Shown here piece after piece: positions 23,168 to 35,580 of a stretch of DNA of 64,000 bases. Under the pieces are notes generated by a model that was given only the letters and a program-made list of their open reading frames with translations, did not search any database and was not told the origin of the DNA. The stretch comes from Galbula dea (Eukaryota; Chordata; Aves; Piciformes; Galbulidae): the NCBI GenBank assembly GCA_013399015.1, contig VWZX01006857.1:751696-815695 (forward strand), written 5' to 3'. The first letter of the stretch is position 1; every line of letters begins with the position of its first letter. The position numbers and the translations under genes are program-made.

Positions 23168-23405
23168 ATCACAGAATGATAGAATGTCCTGAGTTGGAAG
23201 AAACCCACAAAGATCATTGAGTCCAACTCCTGTCTCTGCACAGGACAACCCCCAGTATCACCCCAGGTGTCTAAGAGCATTGGCCAAATGCTTCTTGAAT
23301 TCTTATACTGTGGTGTCCAAAACTGCTCCCAGTGCTCAAGGTGAGGCTGCACCAGCACAGAGTTGTGTGGGACAGTCACCTCCCTTGACCAGCTAGCAAT
23401 TCTCA
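23168..23405 (-). mobile_element. CR1 LINE, class D tail joined to ORF2 by deletion
   Basis: The tail part (23168-23300) has 'cctgtctctgcacaggacaa' and 'gagcattggccaaatgcttc'. At about 23302 it jumps straight to ORF2 ('ttatactgtggtgtccaaaa', then 'ggtgaggctgcaccagcaca'). The roughly 300 bp that normally lie between (compare the class D copy at 41121) are missing, so an internal deletion followed insertion. Confidence 0.9.
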
Positions 23406-23557
23406 AAGGAGACTCACAGCCTGCTGCTACCATAGCTCTGGTTGTTCTTCTGAGGGGCTGCTCCACACACATAGACTTTGCTTGCACAGGATGTGGGAAG
23501 AGGATTTTCTGGTTAAGGAATCAGACAAGAACCAAGAGATTTGACTTCAGGTTTTGT

Positions 23558-23640
23558 TTCTGCCATAGGCTTCCTGTGCAACCCTGGGAAAGTCACTTAA
23601 CTGTGGGTGTCTGGCCCCAGCTGTGCACCACCACCACTTT
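23558..23640 (+). mobile_element. MIR-like SINE relic
   Basis: 'cctgtgcaaccctgggaaag' then 'tcacttaactgtgggtgtct' matches the MIR block 'tgtgaccttgggcaagtcac ttaacctctctg'. Only the central part is left. Confidence 0.6.
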
Positions 23641-25367
23641 ATTTTTGGTCTCCAGCTGGACTTCTAGCAAGGCAGGATGGAGGATATCTTGCTCACAGTG
23701 CCTCCCCATACTCTGCAGAACACAGCCCCAGTGTTGGCTCACACCTCTATGTGAGGCACTGGTATTTTGGAGTAGGAAATGTTTTTCCTGTGGGATCAAA
23801 ATCTCATTTTGCTTGTGTGATCTGATAGGGTTCTGAGCTGCACCTACTCAGGAGTGAACCCTCCCTGCCTCTTATGAGAACACTTCCATCCTGAATAACC
23901 TAACATGAACAATAAATATTAGGATGAGAAAAGTCTGAGAACTGCTCTTTATCATTACTGGTGCATAATAGGTGGATTTAAAAGAGAATTCATATTCCCA
24001 TCACCTTCTCCTGAAGAGTAGCTGGTATTTGATATCAAGAGGTTTCTCCTATTAAATTCATCAGAAGTCATCAAGTTCTAGGTAAGTCTGGGGTTTTTTT
24101 GGGGGGTTACCTTCAGAATTAATCCCAGTGAGTTTGAAAAGGGTATACATTTTTCATTATGTCAGATGAAAAGAACATCCTCCCTATTTGTATGATAGTG
24201 CAATAAAAGCCATCACCAGTGACTCCAGCTCCTGGCTAATTTTTTACTTGTCTATCCAGTTCATTTTTTCTTTGATCAAACAAAGACTAAAAAAATACTG
24301 TGGCATTTTACTACTTCAAAACTCAGGCATGCATAGACTTTATCTTTCTGAGGGAATATTGGAAACTACTGGGTATTTGAATTGCCTGAACTCTGCAGAT
24401 TTTGGAGCAGGACCAGTTTCACCAAGAGTTACATAGCTGCAGCATTGCCCCTCACAGCACTTACTGCAACCCCACCCTGGTCCTACCACCAACTGCTGGT
24501 TGAATCCAGCAGTGACAGGGTGAGGAGTAGCTGCAATGCCCCAGGTTTACTACCCAGCTATTTGAAAATGATCTTAGTTATTTATTTTTTTTCCACCAGA
24601 GGAGAAAAATTACAATGTCAGAAGTGAATCAGGCTCCTTGGGTTGCTTCACTCTCCCCTCCAGTGGCCCAACCCTAACTAATTGTTCCCCCATGCTGCCT
24701 GCCCACCTTTGTCTTCTGTTTTCTATCTTCTTGCTGATGTTCAAGCACCTCCCCTAATCCCACTCACTTCTCTATCATTCTTATTTACTTTCCTCCTTTG
24801 TCTTCATAATCAATGGCAAAGATCTTAACTCTTGCTGCCTGAACTTCCTCTGCTTTACCTCACTTCCTCTCCTTTCTGCAGCTTTGTGTTCCCACTTCTT
24901 CTCTCTTCACCTCACATTCATTCAGCAGTTTTTGCACTGACTCTTTGTCTTTTCTTCCCTTCTCCATCCCTGTCTCTCCACCTTTCCCTCAGCTCCCCAG
25001 GGTCTGGCACCTTTCCCAGCTTGCAGGGCTCTCCAGCCCTGCGCTCATCCCTTCTGCTGAGGCTGCTGCTCCATGACAGCCCATGTCCTTTCCTTTCCCT
25101 CTGTCCCTCCAGACCTTTTGAGCCCCTCCACAGCTTTCTCATCTGCATCACTGCCTGAACCTCTGCTCCCAGATGTGTGGAGCACTTCAAAAGACTTCTG
25201 CCTCAATCTTCAACTTCTCTATCTTTGCCTTACAACCATCTCGATTTCCACAATGAAGCCTTCCCTTCTCTTGAAGCCTTCCCTGCAACCCATCCTCTTT
25301 CTTCTCCCCATTAATTATTCCTGCTCTCTCCCTCATCCAAACTGCTCTCTGGCTCTTGCCTTTTTTA
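23641..25367. other. Unique stretch, C/T-rich in its second half
   Basis: 24830-25180 is pyrimidine-rich on the + strand, which opens frames rich in S, L and P. No known motif in them. No dispersed repeat seen. Confidence 0.5.
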
Positions 25368-25462
25368 GACTGGAAGTGCTTTGGGACAGGGAACATGGAT
25401 CATCTCTGTTTAGAAAGCGACTGGTAAATTTTGTGACACTGTATAAATATTTCCTTTATTAA
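25368..25462 (+). mobile_element. Old SINE/LINE 3'-end relic
   Basis: 'agactggaagtgctttggga' 'cagggaacatggatcatctc' then 'ctgtataaatatttcc' resembles the 'agactgtaagctccttgggacagggac ... ataaat' 3' end shared by several amniote CORE-SINE/L2-type elements. Strongly diverged; the exact family is not decided. Confidence 0.4.
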
Positions 25463-25899
25463 TTACAGTCTCCAGCATGAAGCTTTTCTTCAAAAAAGGT
25501 TTGCAGAAAGGAAATACATATTTTGGCAGCATCTCATCGAGTCCATTGACCTCACTTTCTAATTTCCCTTCCAGCACAGGAAAGCACATACCACAGTGAT
25601 TGCTATCATCCTGGCAGACACGCAGACCTTCTTCCGCATGCAGAAGATAGAGACCTATCTGCTAACCTCCTGTTTGTCTCCACATCATCACCAACCAGCT
25701 CTGTGATAAGGTTTTAAGCAAGGGTGACATATCCTACACCTCAGCTCCTACAATTAGAGCTGAGTGTCAGAGAACATCATGTTGATGCAGGTAAAGAGAA
25801 GGGAGGCATTAATCTTCTGCAACCATTTGTCAGGACTGGCTTTACGAGTCGCTTCGTTCATTTGACATGAGACTTTTGGTGGTGCTCAAGCCTTCCAAG
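25463..25899. other. Unique stretch
   Basis: Nothing recognisable. Confidence 0.55.
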
Positions 25900-26177
25900 G
25901 CTGTTGTGACAGGACAGGAGGAAATAGTTTTCAACTAATAGAGGGAGATTTAGACTGGAGATAAGGAAGAACTTTTTTACAATGAGGGTGAAGAAACACT
26001 GGCCCAGGTTGCCCAGAGGGGTGGTAGATGGCCCATCCCTACAACCATCCAGCTCAGGTTGTTTGGATCTCTGAGCAACCTGATCTAGTTGGAGATGTCC
26101 CTGGTGACTGCAGGGGGTTGGACTAGATGACCTGGAAAGGTCCCTTCCAACCCAAACCATTCTATGACTCTATGATT
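25900..26177 (+). mobile_element. CR1 LINE fragment, class C
   Basis: 'ctgttgtgacaggacagga', 'gggagatttagactggagat', 'agctcaggttgtttggatct', 'ggagatgtccctggtgactg', tail 'attctatgactctatgatt'. Confidence 0.93.
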
Positions 26178-28304
26178 GGTTCTGATCCCTTGTCAGTGGG
26201 TACCCACTGAGGAGCTCATCATGTTTATGTATCCTCATCTGCCCAACAACTTGTGTGCTTCTCTTAGGGTACATTATACTGCTACTAAATTTGACAAAAA
26301 CCTTTTTTGGGGTAAAGAAGTGTCTCTGGACACTCATATAAACAAAACACACTTTCTCCTTTGAGTCTCCAGGAGAAGTGTGCACTCATCAGTGTGAACA
26401 GGCTGCCTCCCTTCACAGCCCCTGCTTGCCAAGGAGAGCTCTTGCAACGCACCTGGCCCGTACTCCTGCTTTCTGTATTTCTCAGCTGGTTCTGCATTTG
26501 GGTTTGTATCTACTTTTTGGCAACCTGCATTGGCTTAAAAGCTGTTGCTGCTTTTGTTGTCCCACCTTGGATGAGCTGCCATGGTGGCAGCCGGAGGGGG
26601 AGCTCATGGCCAGCGCTTGGGCTGAGCATGGGGCACAGATGGAGCTTGGTGCCCTGCCTGCTGAGGCTGAACTGGCAAGTGTGGATTAGCTGTGTGTGGT
26701 ATGGAGAGCAAAGAGTTGGATAGAAGGGAAAAACCAGGGAGGAAATCTATGCCCTTGCCAAAAATACTATAAATAAACCCTGCCACAGGCAGCACAGCCT
26801 GGACTTGAGATTGCCCAGGCTCAAACTTTCCCACTGTTCTCTACAGCTTTGTCCATGCAGATACAGCACTCCCAATGGCTTCACACTCACACATGTACAG
26901 TCACTGTTTCCCCCCTTTTTTTAGGGAAGTAGATTACATTTTGTCCATAAAAGACACTTTTTACCCTTATGACTATCCCTACATTAGGAATTGTACCAGT
27001 TCTAATCACACCAAGTGCCTCTGTTCTCAAGCTGCCTTATTCCAATAGCTGCTTATGAAACATGTAAGACCTCACTGTAGTACTTTGTCTGCTCTCTCAT
27101 AAATGAGTCTTAATGAAATATTGACTCAGTGCTGGCACTGTTTCAAGAGATTGCTTGCACCTTACCCTAACCAGTGTAATACCAAATGCCTAATCAAAGC
27201 ATAAATCATCACAAACAAGCAAACAAATAAACATGTTTGATGGCTTTGCAACAAGAGAGTTTACCAACTCTTTCCCAGCTGGAATCCAGAAGTGAGGTAA
27301 GCCCAAACTGACAGCTGCTCAGCTGGAAACTGGAATGATAGGGACCCAGCATAGAAAAAAGTACACCTGAATTGTGATATTCAATTGCTGCTGGTGCCTC
27401 AGTGAAAACTCTTAGGCTGGAGTGATTGTTCATCCTGAACAGCTATTGAGCCCATTGATACCTGCAGCAGAGACACATATACTAGTCTGAGCTTTGTGTT
27501 TTATTCACCTCCTTTCACAGATGTCTTCCAGATGCAAAAGTCAAAGGCAAAGCTGCAGAGGGTTTCATGGTGCCAAAAGACTCCATGGCAAAACAGCAGA
27601 TGGAATTCAATACTAAGAAGCTCAAAGGGAAAAACCCCTCATCCTTCCCTCTGTTTTCTCACTGATGAGCTCTTCTTCAGCTATTACCACTTAGAAAAGA
27701 GATCTGAGAGCCACTGCTGATAGTTTGAAGAAACATCAGTCAAAGCTCATAGGCAGCCAGAAAGGCAACTGGAATATTATAGGCATGTGTGCCTGAAAGC
27801 TCATTTAATTTTTCCAGCTATAGAAGTTGGTGTAATAAAAGGTGTTAGATCTGTCTGTGGACTCTGTTCCATCTGTATCCTTCCACCATCACAACTGCAG
27901 TGAAAAATCACTAAACCAGACAACACCCTTCTGCCACTGTATCAGTTCCTGTCTGCTTACCACTTGAATACTGTTTGTGGTTCTCCTGTATCCTCCTCAG
28001 CTCAGGAAAAGAGATGATTGAAGGGAGAATAGGAGAAAGATCTGGAATCAGCTGAGTGGCATGGAGGAGGTGTAATGGGAGTGATTATGTGTTACTCAGT
28101 TGAAGAATAAGAAAATGCTGAATGAAACTTTGGAGCAGGAGATAAAGCAAGTCTCAGGACCTCTTTTTTCTCACTTAAAATCTACTTGAAAATTGTGGAA
28201 CTCATTTGCCTTGGTTCATCAGTGCTATGGGAGGTCTAGATGACAACAGATTTGGTGTCACAGTGTTTTACTTAAACCATCTTCTCCTGCCAGGTGATTC
28301 TGCT
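26178..28304. other. Unique non-coding stretch
   Basis: The frame at 26361-26723 has a hydrophobic run but no start context, homologue or splice pattern I can support. 26990-27200 is repeat-free AT-rich DNA. Confidence 0.5.
28150..28260 (+). mobile_element. Possible old CR1 trace
   Basis: 'ttgtggaactcatttgcctt' followed by 'gctatgggaggtctagatga' recalls the old CR1 segment 'ctgtggaactcattgccaca ggatgttgtggaggc'. Short and weak. Confidence 0.25.
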
Positions 28305-28529
28305 GCCACAGGATCATCAGAAGGAAAAACGTTGCTGTGATGGGTGTTGGAGCCCTGGCCCAGGCTGCACAGAGAGGTTGTGGAGTTTCCTTCTCTGGAG
28401 AGATTCCAACCCCAGCTGGACATGATCCTGGGCAAGCTGCTGTGGGTGACCCTGCTTGAGCACAGGGATTGGACTGGATGATCCCTAGAGGTCTCTTCCA
28501 CCTCCTACCATGCTTGGGATTCTGTGGTT
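28305..28529 (+). mobile_element. CR1 LINE fragment, class A
   Basis: 'ggtgttggagccctggccca', 'gatcctgggcaagctgctgt', 'ttggactggatgatccctag', tail 'gggattctgtggtt'. Confidence 0.92.
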
Positions 28530-30052
28530 CCTCACCATCTTCATTTTCCTTACAAAACCCCACTTTCCCCATAGTTACCAAGACTAAGCTACCACCTGGA
28601 ACTATCACTACCAGGAAACCAATATTTATCTCTATGTCTTTATTAACTACACCCACAGCAAAGCTTTGCCCCATTTGTCAGTCTGCTAGTCTACTTATTT
28701 TGTAGCTAGAAGTGCTGGAGATGGGTCCTTGCCATGTCAATGCTTTCTGGTTAGCAACAGTGTTAGTTCAAGCCAATCTCTGCCTGTGCAGCTGTTGTAA
28801 TTTTAGACTGCAGAACATGGGAAGCACAGTCCTTGTCTTCAGCCTCTCCACAGCTGCTGCCCTCAGCAGCACAATTATGGCTAAGGTTCTGCTCCATGTG
28901 GGATAAGCAGCTTTAAGTCATCTGCATGCAACCACAAATAGGGAGGGTTAAAATCAGGATTAGGACTGGGGTCTTCTTGGCTTTACTCCTCTGCTTACTT
29001 AGTCCATGGTTCATTAGTAGAGAGGAACAGAAACACTGGCTTTGACCTAGGATTTAGTCCAGTGTCCTGAAGAAAGAGATTAGAAATCTCTTCCAAAATG
29101 ATTCCTCATTAGCCTTCAAAGTCACCTTGACTATTTTCATATCCACAAGTCCCTGTAGATGCTCAGTTCAGCACACATACCCTGACCAGCCCTCTCTTCC
29201 CTCCCTGGAAAAGATTTTCCTCATTTGGGGCTACCCTGCACAATTGCTGTTCCTGCCAGTGGGAGTTGTGTATGTGGCTAAGAAGAGAATTTGGCTGCAG
29301 AACAGTATTTTAACTACTATATTTAACATATTGTATTATGACATTTACAATATTTCCCCCAAAGCTCTTCTCAGATTGAAGAGAAGCCACTATTTGCATT
29401 ATGCTGGCCCTTTTTCCTTGTTGATTGACAGGGAAATTAAATCAGTTCATTGCTTGCATCTTGAATGCAACTAATTCTGCTCAGCATGGCTGAGCAAGAG
29501 CTTATTCTACTAGACACCCCCCTTGACTTCCCCAGAGCCTCTGACTGTGAGGGAGGACTCAGCCAGAGCATGGCTGTGGGTTCTTTCTCTCTCTCTCTCT
29601 CTCTCTTCTTCAATGAAGATCTTTGTCACCAGAGAAAGTTGAGGGGCTGGGGGTTTGTTCTGGTTTGGAGGAAGTTGTCTGGGTGTCTCTGGCTGCATTC
29701 ATTTGTTTGACTGTAGTTGTGTAATGCCAGTTTGGAATAATATTTACAGCAAAATCCCTTTTATTTGATGTTAACTCTTTAATCCAAACTCAGTTATCAT
29801 GCCATGCCCCAGCAGAACCCAAACTGTTCAGCCATAAACTGATGAGCAGCTACTGCAGGGGCAAACCACTAACGTCTGGAGACAGGAATCAGATAAGAGT
29901 CTTGAAGAGGAGGAGGAGAAATCTCTATCTAAGAGTAACTGAACACATCCCTTTTAACCTCAAAACAAGAGATACATTTCAGGAGATAAATGAGCCTTCT
30001 GACATTTTGGGTTCTGTGGGGCTGAGAAGACTCAAGCACTGTGTCCTGCTTT
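28530..30052. other. Unique stretch with CT microsatellite
   Basis: A (TC)n run at about 29584-29606. AT-rich around 29310-29360. No gene recognised. Confidence 0.6.
29584..29606 (+). repeat. (TC)n microsatellite
   Basis: About eleven TC units, perfect. Confidence 0.9.
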
Positions 30053-30110
30053 CACAGAACTACAGGTTCAGCATTGTCAGAGTTGGAAGGGACCTTAAAG
30101 ATTCTGTAGG
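30053..30110 (-). mobile_element. Short CR1 3' tail
   Basis: 'cacagaactacagg' then 'gtcagagttggaagggacct' 'taaag': the last ~55 bp of a CR1 on the reverse strand. Confidence 0.6.
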
Positions 30111-30375
30111 GAAGAAATAGTTCATTGAGACAAAGAAAAATAATAGAACTTCAAAACTGAAAGCATGGGAATGCATTAATTTCCCTGGAGTACTTTGGAA
30201 CAGTTTGGATCATTCTCATGTTATTCATACAGTCTGTTAGAGCAAAATATGACAGCAAGAAACTTCTCTAAATCCAAAGCCCCAGCCAAGACTTAAGTGT
30301 ACAGCTAGAGGCAGATGAACATCTTGCAAACTGCTGTCCAGTGCCTTCAAACAAATGAATTATGGCCAGAAGAGT

Positions 30376-30811
30376 CATGGAATGATAGAATCATTAAGGT
30401 TGGAAAAGACATCTAGGAACATCGAGTCCAACTGTTGACCCAACACCACCCTGCCACTAAAGCATGCTGCTAAGTGCCATGTCTACACAATTTTGGAACC
30501 CCTCCAGGGACAGTGACTTCACCACTCCCCTGGGCAGCCTTTACCAATGCCTAACAACTCTTTCAGTGAAAAAAATGTTTCCTGATATCCAACCTGTACC
30601 TTTCTCAGCACAACTTGAAGACATTTCTTGTCCTATCATTTGTTACTTGGGAGAACACACCAAACCCTACCCCTTCACAACCTCCTTTCAGAGAGTTGCA
30701 GAGAGAGAGAAGGTCTCCCATGAGCCTCATTTTCTCCAGACCAAACAACCCAAGTTCCCTCTGCTGCTCCTCACAAGACTTGTGCTCTAGACCCTCCACC
30801 AGCTTTTGAAC
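30376..30811 (-). mobile_element. CR1 LINE fragment, class B, with ORF2 C-terminus
   Basis: Opens with 'catggaatgatagaatcatt', has 'catgtctacacaattttgga' and ends in ORF2 (minus translation [20 protein letters not shown]). Confidence 0.93.
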
Positions 30812-31227
30812 ACTTGAAATCTTCTGTTGAAAATATGGCTTCTAAATCTATATCATTCCTCCTGCTCTAGTCAGATTTTGGCTGGGTTGGAGGCTCTGCT
30901 TCATCTTCATGTTGCCTCACTCCTGGAGCCTGGAACTTCCCATGTCCCTATTGCAATGGCCTCTGGCTCTGTAGAACACACAGGTTCACTTCAGTGTACA
31001 ATGGTTCATGATATTCAGATGCCACTGTCATGCTAACAGCACTAGGGTAAGCACACTCTGGCACAACCTTTGCAGAATTAGGAATCCATGTGCTCCAAGA
31101 ACTTAGCTCCCAAGTCACATCTGAAATGGCACAGGGTTAGATCTTTCAAGTTTCCCTTCTGTGCCTTGATTTCCCTCCTGCAGAATGGCTGAACCTCCAG
31201 AGGTTTAAGGGAAAAGGCAAAAAAAAG
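30812..31227. other. Unique stretch, possible MIR trace
   Basis: 'ccttgatttccctcctgcag' 'aatgg' at about 31162-31186 recalls the MIR 'cctcagtttcctcatctgtaaaatgg' block; too short to call. Confidence 0.4.
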
Positions 31228-31672
31228 ATGAGGGCTGCAAAAATGATCTGAGGGCTGGAAGCCCTCTGCTGTGAGGACAGGCTGAGAGAGTTGGAGTTGC
31301 TCAGCCTGGAGAAGAGAAGGCTCCAGAGAGACCTCACTGCAGCCTTTCAGTACTTAAAGGGCCCTAAAAGAAAGCTGGGGACAGAGTCTTTAGCAGGTCC
31401 TGTTGTGACAGGACAAGGGGTGGTGGTTTGAAACTGAAAAAGGGAGATTTAGACTGAGGAAGAAATGTTTTACTCTGAGGACAATGACCCAGGTTGCCCA
31501 GAGAGGTGGTTGGTAGATGTCCCATCTCTGGAACCATTCCAGGTCAGGTTGTCTGGGACTGTGAGCAACCTGCTCTAGTTGAAGATGCCCCTGCTGACTG
31601 CAGGGAGGTTGGACTAAATGACCTTTAGAGGTCCCTTCCAACCCAAACCATGCTATGATCCTATGATAACAT
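31228..31672 (+). mobile_element. CR1 LINE fragment, class C, with ORF2 C-terminus
   Basis: 'aaaatgatctgagggctgga', 'ctcagcctggagaagagaag', 'ccaggtcaggttgtctggga', 'gaagatgcccctgctgactg', tail 'atgctatgatcctatgat'. Nearly the same 5' end as the copy at 61960. Confidence 0.93.
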
Positions 31673-33458
31673 AGCATGATCAAAGGACAAGAGAGTGCTT
31701 AGCAGCACTAGGACATGTACCCTCTGGTGATGAAGACCAGAAAGATCTTCAGGGTAGATTCAACTTTAACCAAGCCCTTTAGGGAACTACCAACTCCAAA
31801 GCCCAGCAGACACCTCAGGCACTTGGGAAGCTGTAGGAACTCTTTTAATGTCTGTAGCTGTAAAGCTTGTCACTGCAGCTCCTGAGAGACAACTAATCAA
31901 TAACTCTGGAACCAAAGAGGCAAATAAAACTCAAATCCATTTGAATGGCAGAGGTATTTACTTGGTGTATTTACACCACAGAGAGCTGCACTGTCAGTCA
32001 GTGCTTCCCCTCTGCAAGATAGAAGCAATTTGTGCAGACTGATCCCAGTTTTCTCATTAATATGTAAATGAGGCATGCCAGTTGTTAGGTTAGAAGAAAG
32101 CTGTCATGTTTATTGTGACAGATTTAATGGATGTGTTTGGATTGTGCATTCAATGTGTTTTCAAGAGCATGTCTTATCTTTGTTTAGGCAGTAAATCAAA
32201 CATGTAAACAACAATTCATTAGCATCTGTCAGAAGCTCAAAGCTACATTGTTATAGTGGAAAATCTCCCCAGAGGTGACAAAAAGTATATCTGACTTATT
32301 CCAGATTAGTTGGAATATTTTCTTTCTGTTTACCAACTTGTAAGTAATAATTGAGCCATGGAATCAGTGCACTTGGATAGCACTAGGGGTCAGGCAGGAA
32401 CCAACCAAAGATCAGCAATCCAAAGCTAGTCCAGAAGCCACTGGCCAGAGAGGGGACTGTGGCCACCCACCTCTGCCACCATCAGGGACTTGCTCAGTGT
32501 CATGCCCAGGTTTGGAGTGGTGGCTGTAGGATGCTATTTGGTGCCTTGGAAAGAGAAACCTCCACCTGGGCTGCTGTAGCTGCTCCCCATGGCTTACCAC
32601 CAGCAGCACAAGCCCAGCAGTCCCAAATGGGAAATTTTGGGGTGGGATGAGGTACATGGGGAAAATAACTTGGAGATCTGGCTACAAGTGGTCTTCCAGA
32701 GGGGCAAGACTGGGTTTGCTGGAGCAGAGAAAGACTGGAGTAAAAGGCAACCAGATGGTTCATGCCCCAGTGACACTTGTGGCCCTGTCCTGCTGGACTG
32801 CCTGTGTCCTGCTCATCTGAACAGTCTGAAGACTAATGCTATTTGTAAAAGCTCTTTGTGCCTAGATGGGTTTGGTTCTCCAGACAGCAGAAAAATCAGC
32901 CAGACCTGGGCATTATGCAGGCAGAAACTGTCTAACTTGTGTCACATAGCCCATGGCTTCTGTCCTGCTAAATTTGGGGTCACCTGAGCACTAAATCTGC
33001 TGTTTGTGGTGGCCTAGGAGACGTGTAGCTGGGAAGCAACAAAAGACAAGTTCACTTATGACCTTCCACAAACCAGGATCTTCAGTGATGGAGTGTTCCT
33101 ACATTAACTCACTCTTCCATCCCAAGTTTCTATGCATTTAATAGAAATAATAACAATTTAGAAAATGATACTTAAGAACCAGTAACTACAGTACATCAAA
33201 TATTTATGATTTGCAATCAACCTGAAAATGTTCCCTTATCTACACAGCAAAATGTGATTTTTTTCCAGTGAAGTCACAAGTATCCATTTTCTAAATTGGC
33301 AAGGGGCTTCACATGTTAACAGGTTCCTTGACATGGTTCAGTTCCATCCAAATCTGGGGGGGGGGTTAACTTTTCCATGGCAGCTGAAACAACTGGTGCC
33401 CTTTAAACAGGAGTGCCAAGTCCCACTTGGCCATGGCAGTGGAGCAGCACCACTGAGG
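31673..33458. other. Unique stretch including an enhancer-like segment
   Basis: Holds the 32050-32250 segment described separately. The ORF at 32589-32987 has no known domain. A G10 run lies near 33357. Confidence 0.5.
32050..32250. promoter_or_regulatory. Forkhead/POU/homeodomain motif cluster
   Basis: ATGTAAAT near 32060, TTTGTTTAG near 32179, the forkhead core GTAAACA near 32204, ACAAT and ATTCATTAGCAT near 32210-32225, all in repeat-free DNA. Such clusters mark many vertebrate enhancers, but this rests on short motifs only. Confidence 0.25.
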
Positions 33459-33540
33459 CACAGAATGGTTTGGGTGGGAAGGGACCTTTAAAGGTCATCT
33501 AGGCCAACTCCCTTGCAGTCACAGGAGGGACATCTGCAAC
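33459..33540 (-). mobile_element. CR1 LINE 3' fragment, class C
   Basis: 'cacagaatggtttgggtggg', 'ctttaaaggtcatctaggcc', 'cacaggagggacatctgcaa'. About 80 bp. Confidence 0.9.
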
Positions 33541-33911
33541 AAAAGCATGGAATGCTTCCTGAGGAAGGCACCATTGCCACTGTTCAGACAAAGGACCTGT
33601 GGAAATCTGTTTGTACCACAGTCATGGGAAGTTTCAGACCTTGAATAAGGTCAGGATTTGTTCCCAGGTACTTGGGGCAGCAGTGAGGTGGTTTGGTTTG
33701 GAAGCAGGGATGGACCTGCACCAAGAGTGCTGGGGAAGGTCTCTGCTGCTGGCTGTTTTCACCTCCCATGAGTACAGAAGGGTGAGGCCTCCTGTATGGT
33801 AAAGGCAACATGGAGACAAGGTGGGGAGCAAACTTTTCAGGGCAAAGGCCACCTCTGTTTGTGCACATACAATGCAAGTTGGTCTCATCCATGGGCATGT
33901 GCTGTGCTCCA
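33541..33911. other. Unique stretch
   Basis: Nothing recognisable; overlapping frames on both strands have no domain. Confidence 0.5.
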
Positions 33912-34252
33912 CTGATGGATGCCTATCAATACTTCATGGGTGAGGGGCAGGAGGATGGGGCCAGGCTTTTGTCAGTGGTGCCCAGGGACAGGACAAGAGG
34001 GAACAGGCACAGACTGGAACATAGGAAGTTCCATCTAAACATCAGGAGGAACTGCTTTACTTTGAGGGTGGTGGAGCACTTGGAAGAGGCTGCCCAGGGA
34101 GTTGGTGGAGTCTCCATCTCTGGAGAGATTCAAAACCTGCCTGGATGCCACCTTGTGCAACCTGCTCTAGGTGACCCTGCTCTGCCAGGGGGGTTGGACT
34201 AGATGATCTCCAGAGGTCCCTTCCAACCCCTCACATTCTTTGATTCTGTGAT
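33912..34252 (+). mobile_element. CR1 LINE fragment, class A variant
   Basis: 'gatgcctatcaatacttcat', 'cagtggtgcccagggacagg', then a variant 3' part 'tgtgcaacctgctctaggtg' in place of the usual class A block, and tail 'attctttgattctgtgat'. Confidence 0.92.
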
Positions 34253-35342
34253 CCTCTGCTCACCAGCCATACAAGTGATCCAACATCTCCTTAAAGCCAT
34301 TGTTTTAAACCCCATTGGGCTATTAAGCACAAACATCTCCTTGACTTTCTGCCCTCCCCTGTCAAGTTCACAATGGATATCCTCTTCAGAGACCTTAGGT
34401 TGAGGAGGCAGAGGGAACCCCTGAGCCACCATTGAACCCTTCTCCTTCTGTGAGTCCATCAAAGCCCACTGGGCCAAACCCAGAATTGTGTTCCTTCAAC
34501 TTCCTGCCTGTGAAGGAACTTCCAATTTAATCAGAACTTCTTAATAGTACATGAATTCTAAATTGCAGTCATTTGTTGCAAGTAGCTGCAGGCTCTTCTG
34601 TCTGCTAGAAATATCTGTGTTATTTCTTTCTTTTAGGGTTTACGTAAATAAAATAAAATCAACTTTTACAAATAATGTTTGCCACTTAATGTTCTCAGCC
34701 CAAATATCTATCTGAGGAAATGGAAATCCTTCCTTACAATTCATCTTCAGGATGTAGTTTCAGTTTCTTATAAAGTAATAATGAATGTACCACAGATAAT
34801 GTTCCAATAGTGCAAATGAGAGGAGCACATAATCAAAATGATAATGGTGGGTATTGTACTGCTGCTATAATAAAATCTATCCCACTATGAAAATCATATC
34901 TCAAGGCAACATTCTGTCTGGTTTTTGTAATAATGGCACAAGTGAGAGCAGGGCATCAGGCAGCCAGAGAAGCAAAGGTGCTGTGGAGGTTCATTAAGCA
35001 GGTGCTGCCCTGACAGCACCATCCTGCCTGGTCAAGGGTCCCTGCTGGCTTTTAAGAGAGGAATCAGCCACTCAAAAAAGGATGAATAAAAACCCTGACT
35101 AGAGCCAGCTCACACCTCAGGCACGGACAAGATGCAGATTAAGCCAGACAAAGGGTGTGCATTTGTGTGCCTAACAGCTCCAGCCTGCCCAGGCAGCACC
35201 ATTTGGAGGAGGAGAAGGTAGGCTTTCCTTTGACCAGCCTCGCAGAGCTCCTGCTGGGTTTTGTTCTTACACTGTGGTCAGACTCTTCCAAGTGACCTTC
35301 CCCATGATGGGGGAACTTGTGCCTCTTCCTGATCTTGAGGTT
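34253..35342. other. Unique AT-rich stretch
   Basis: 34500-34930 is repeat-free, AT-rich and contains polypyrimidine followed by AG (tttctttcttttag near 34625). It may be conserved non-coding DNA. No exon can be supported. Confidence 0.45.
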
Positions 35343-35580
35343 TCACAGAGTATCACAGAATATTCAGAGCTGGAAGGAACCCAGCTCCTGGCCCTGCACA
35401 GGACACCCCAAGAACAACATCATGTGCCTGAGTGCATTGTCCAAACGCTTCTTGAACTCGTGCCAGTCTTGGTGCTGTAACCACTTCCCTGGGGAGGCTG
35501 TTCCAGAGCCCAACCACCCCCTGGGTGAAAAACCTTTTCCTGATCTCTCACCTGAACATCCCCTGACTCAAGCTCTTCTA
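35343..35580 (-). mobile_element. CR1 LINE fragment, class D
   Basis: 'tcacagagtatcacagaata', 'ctggccctgcacaggacacc', 'gagtgcattgtccaaacgct', 'gggtgaaaaaccttttcctg'. Confidence 0.92.

Noticed and set aside
23363..23836. 157-codon + frame
   Set aside because: It crosses the end of a CR1 and a MIR-like relic; the translation has no known motif.
26361..26723. 120-codon + frame with a hydrophobic run, as a membrane protein
   Set aside because: Composition alone; no signal, homologue or neighbouring exon.
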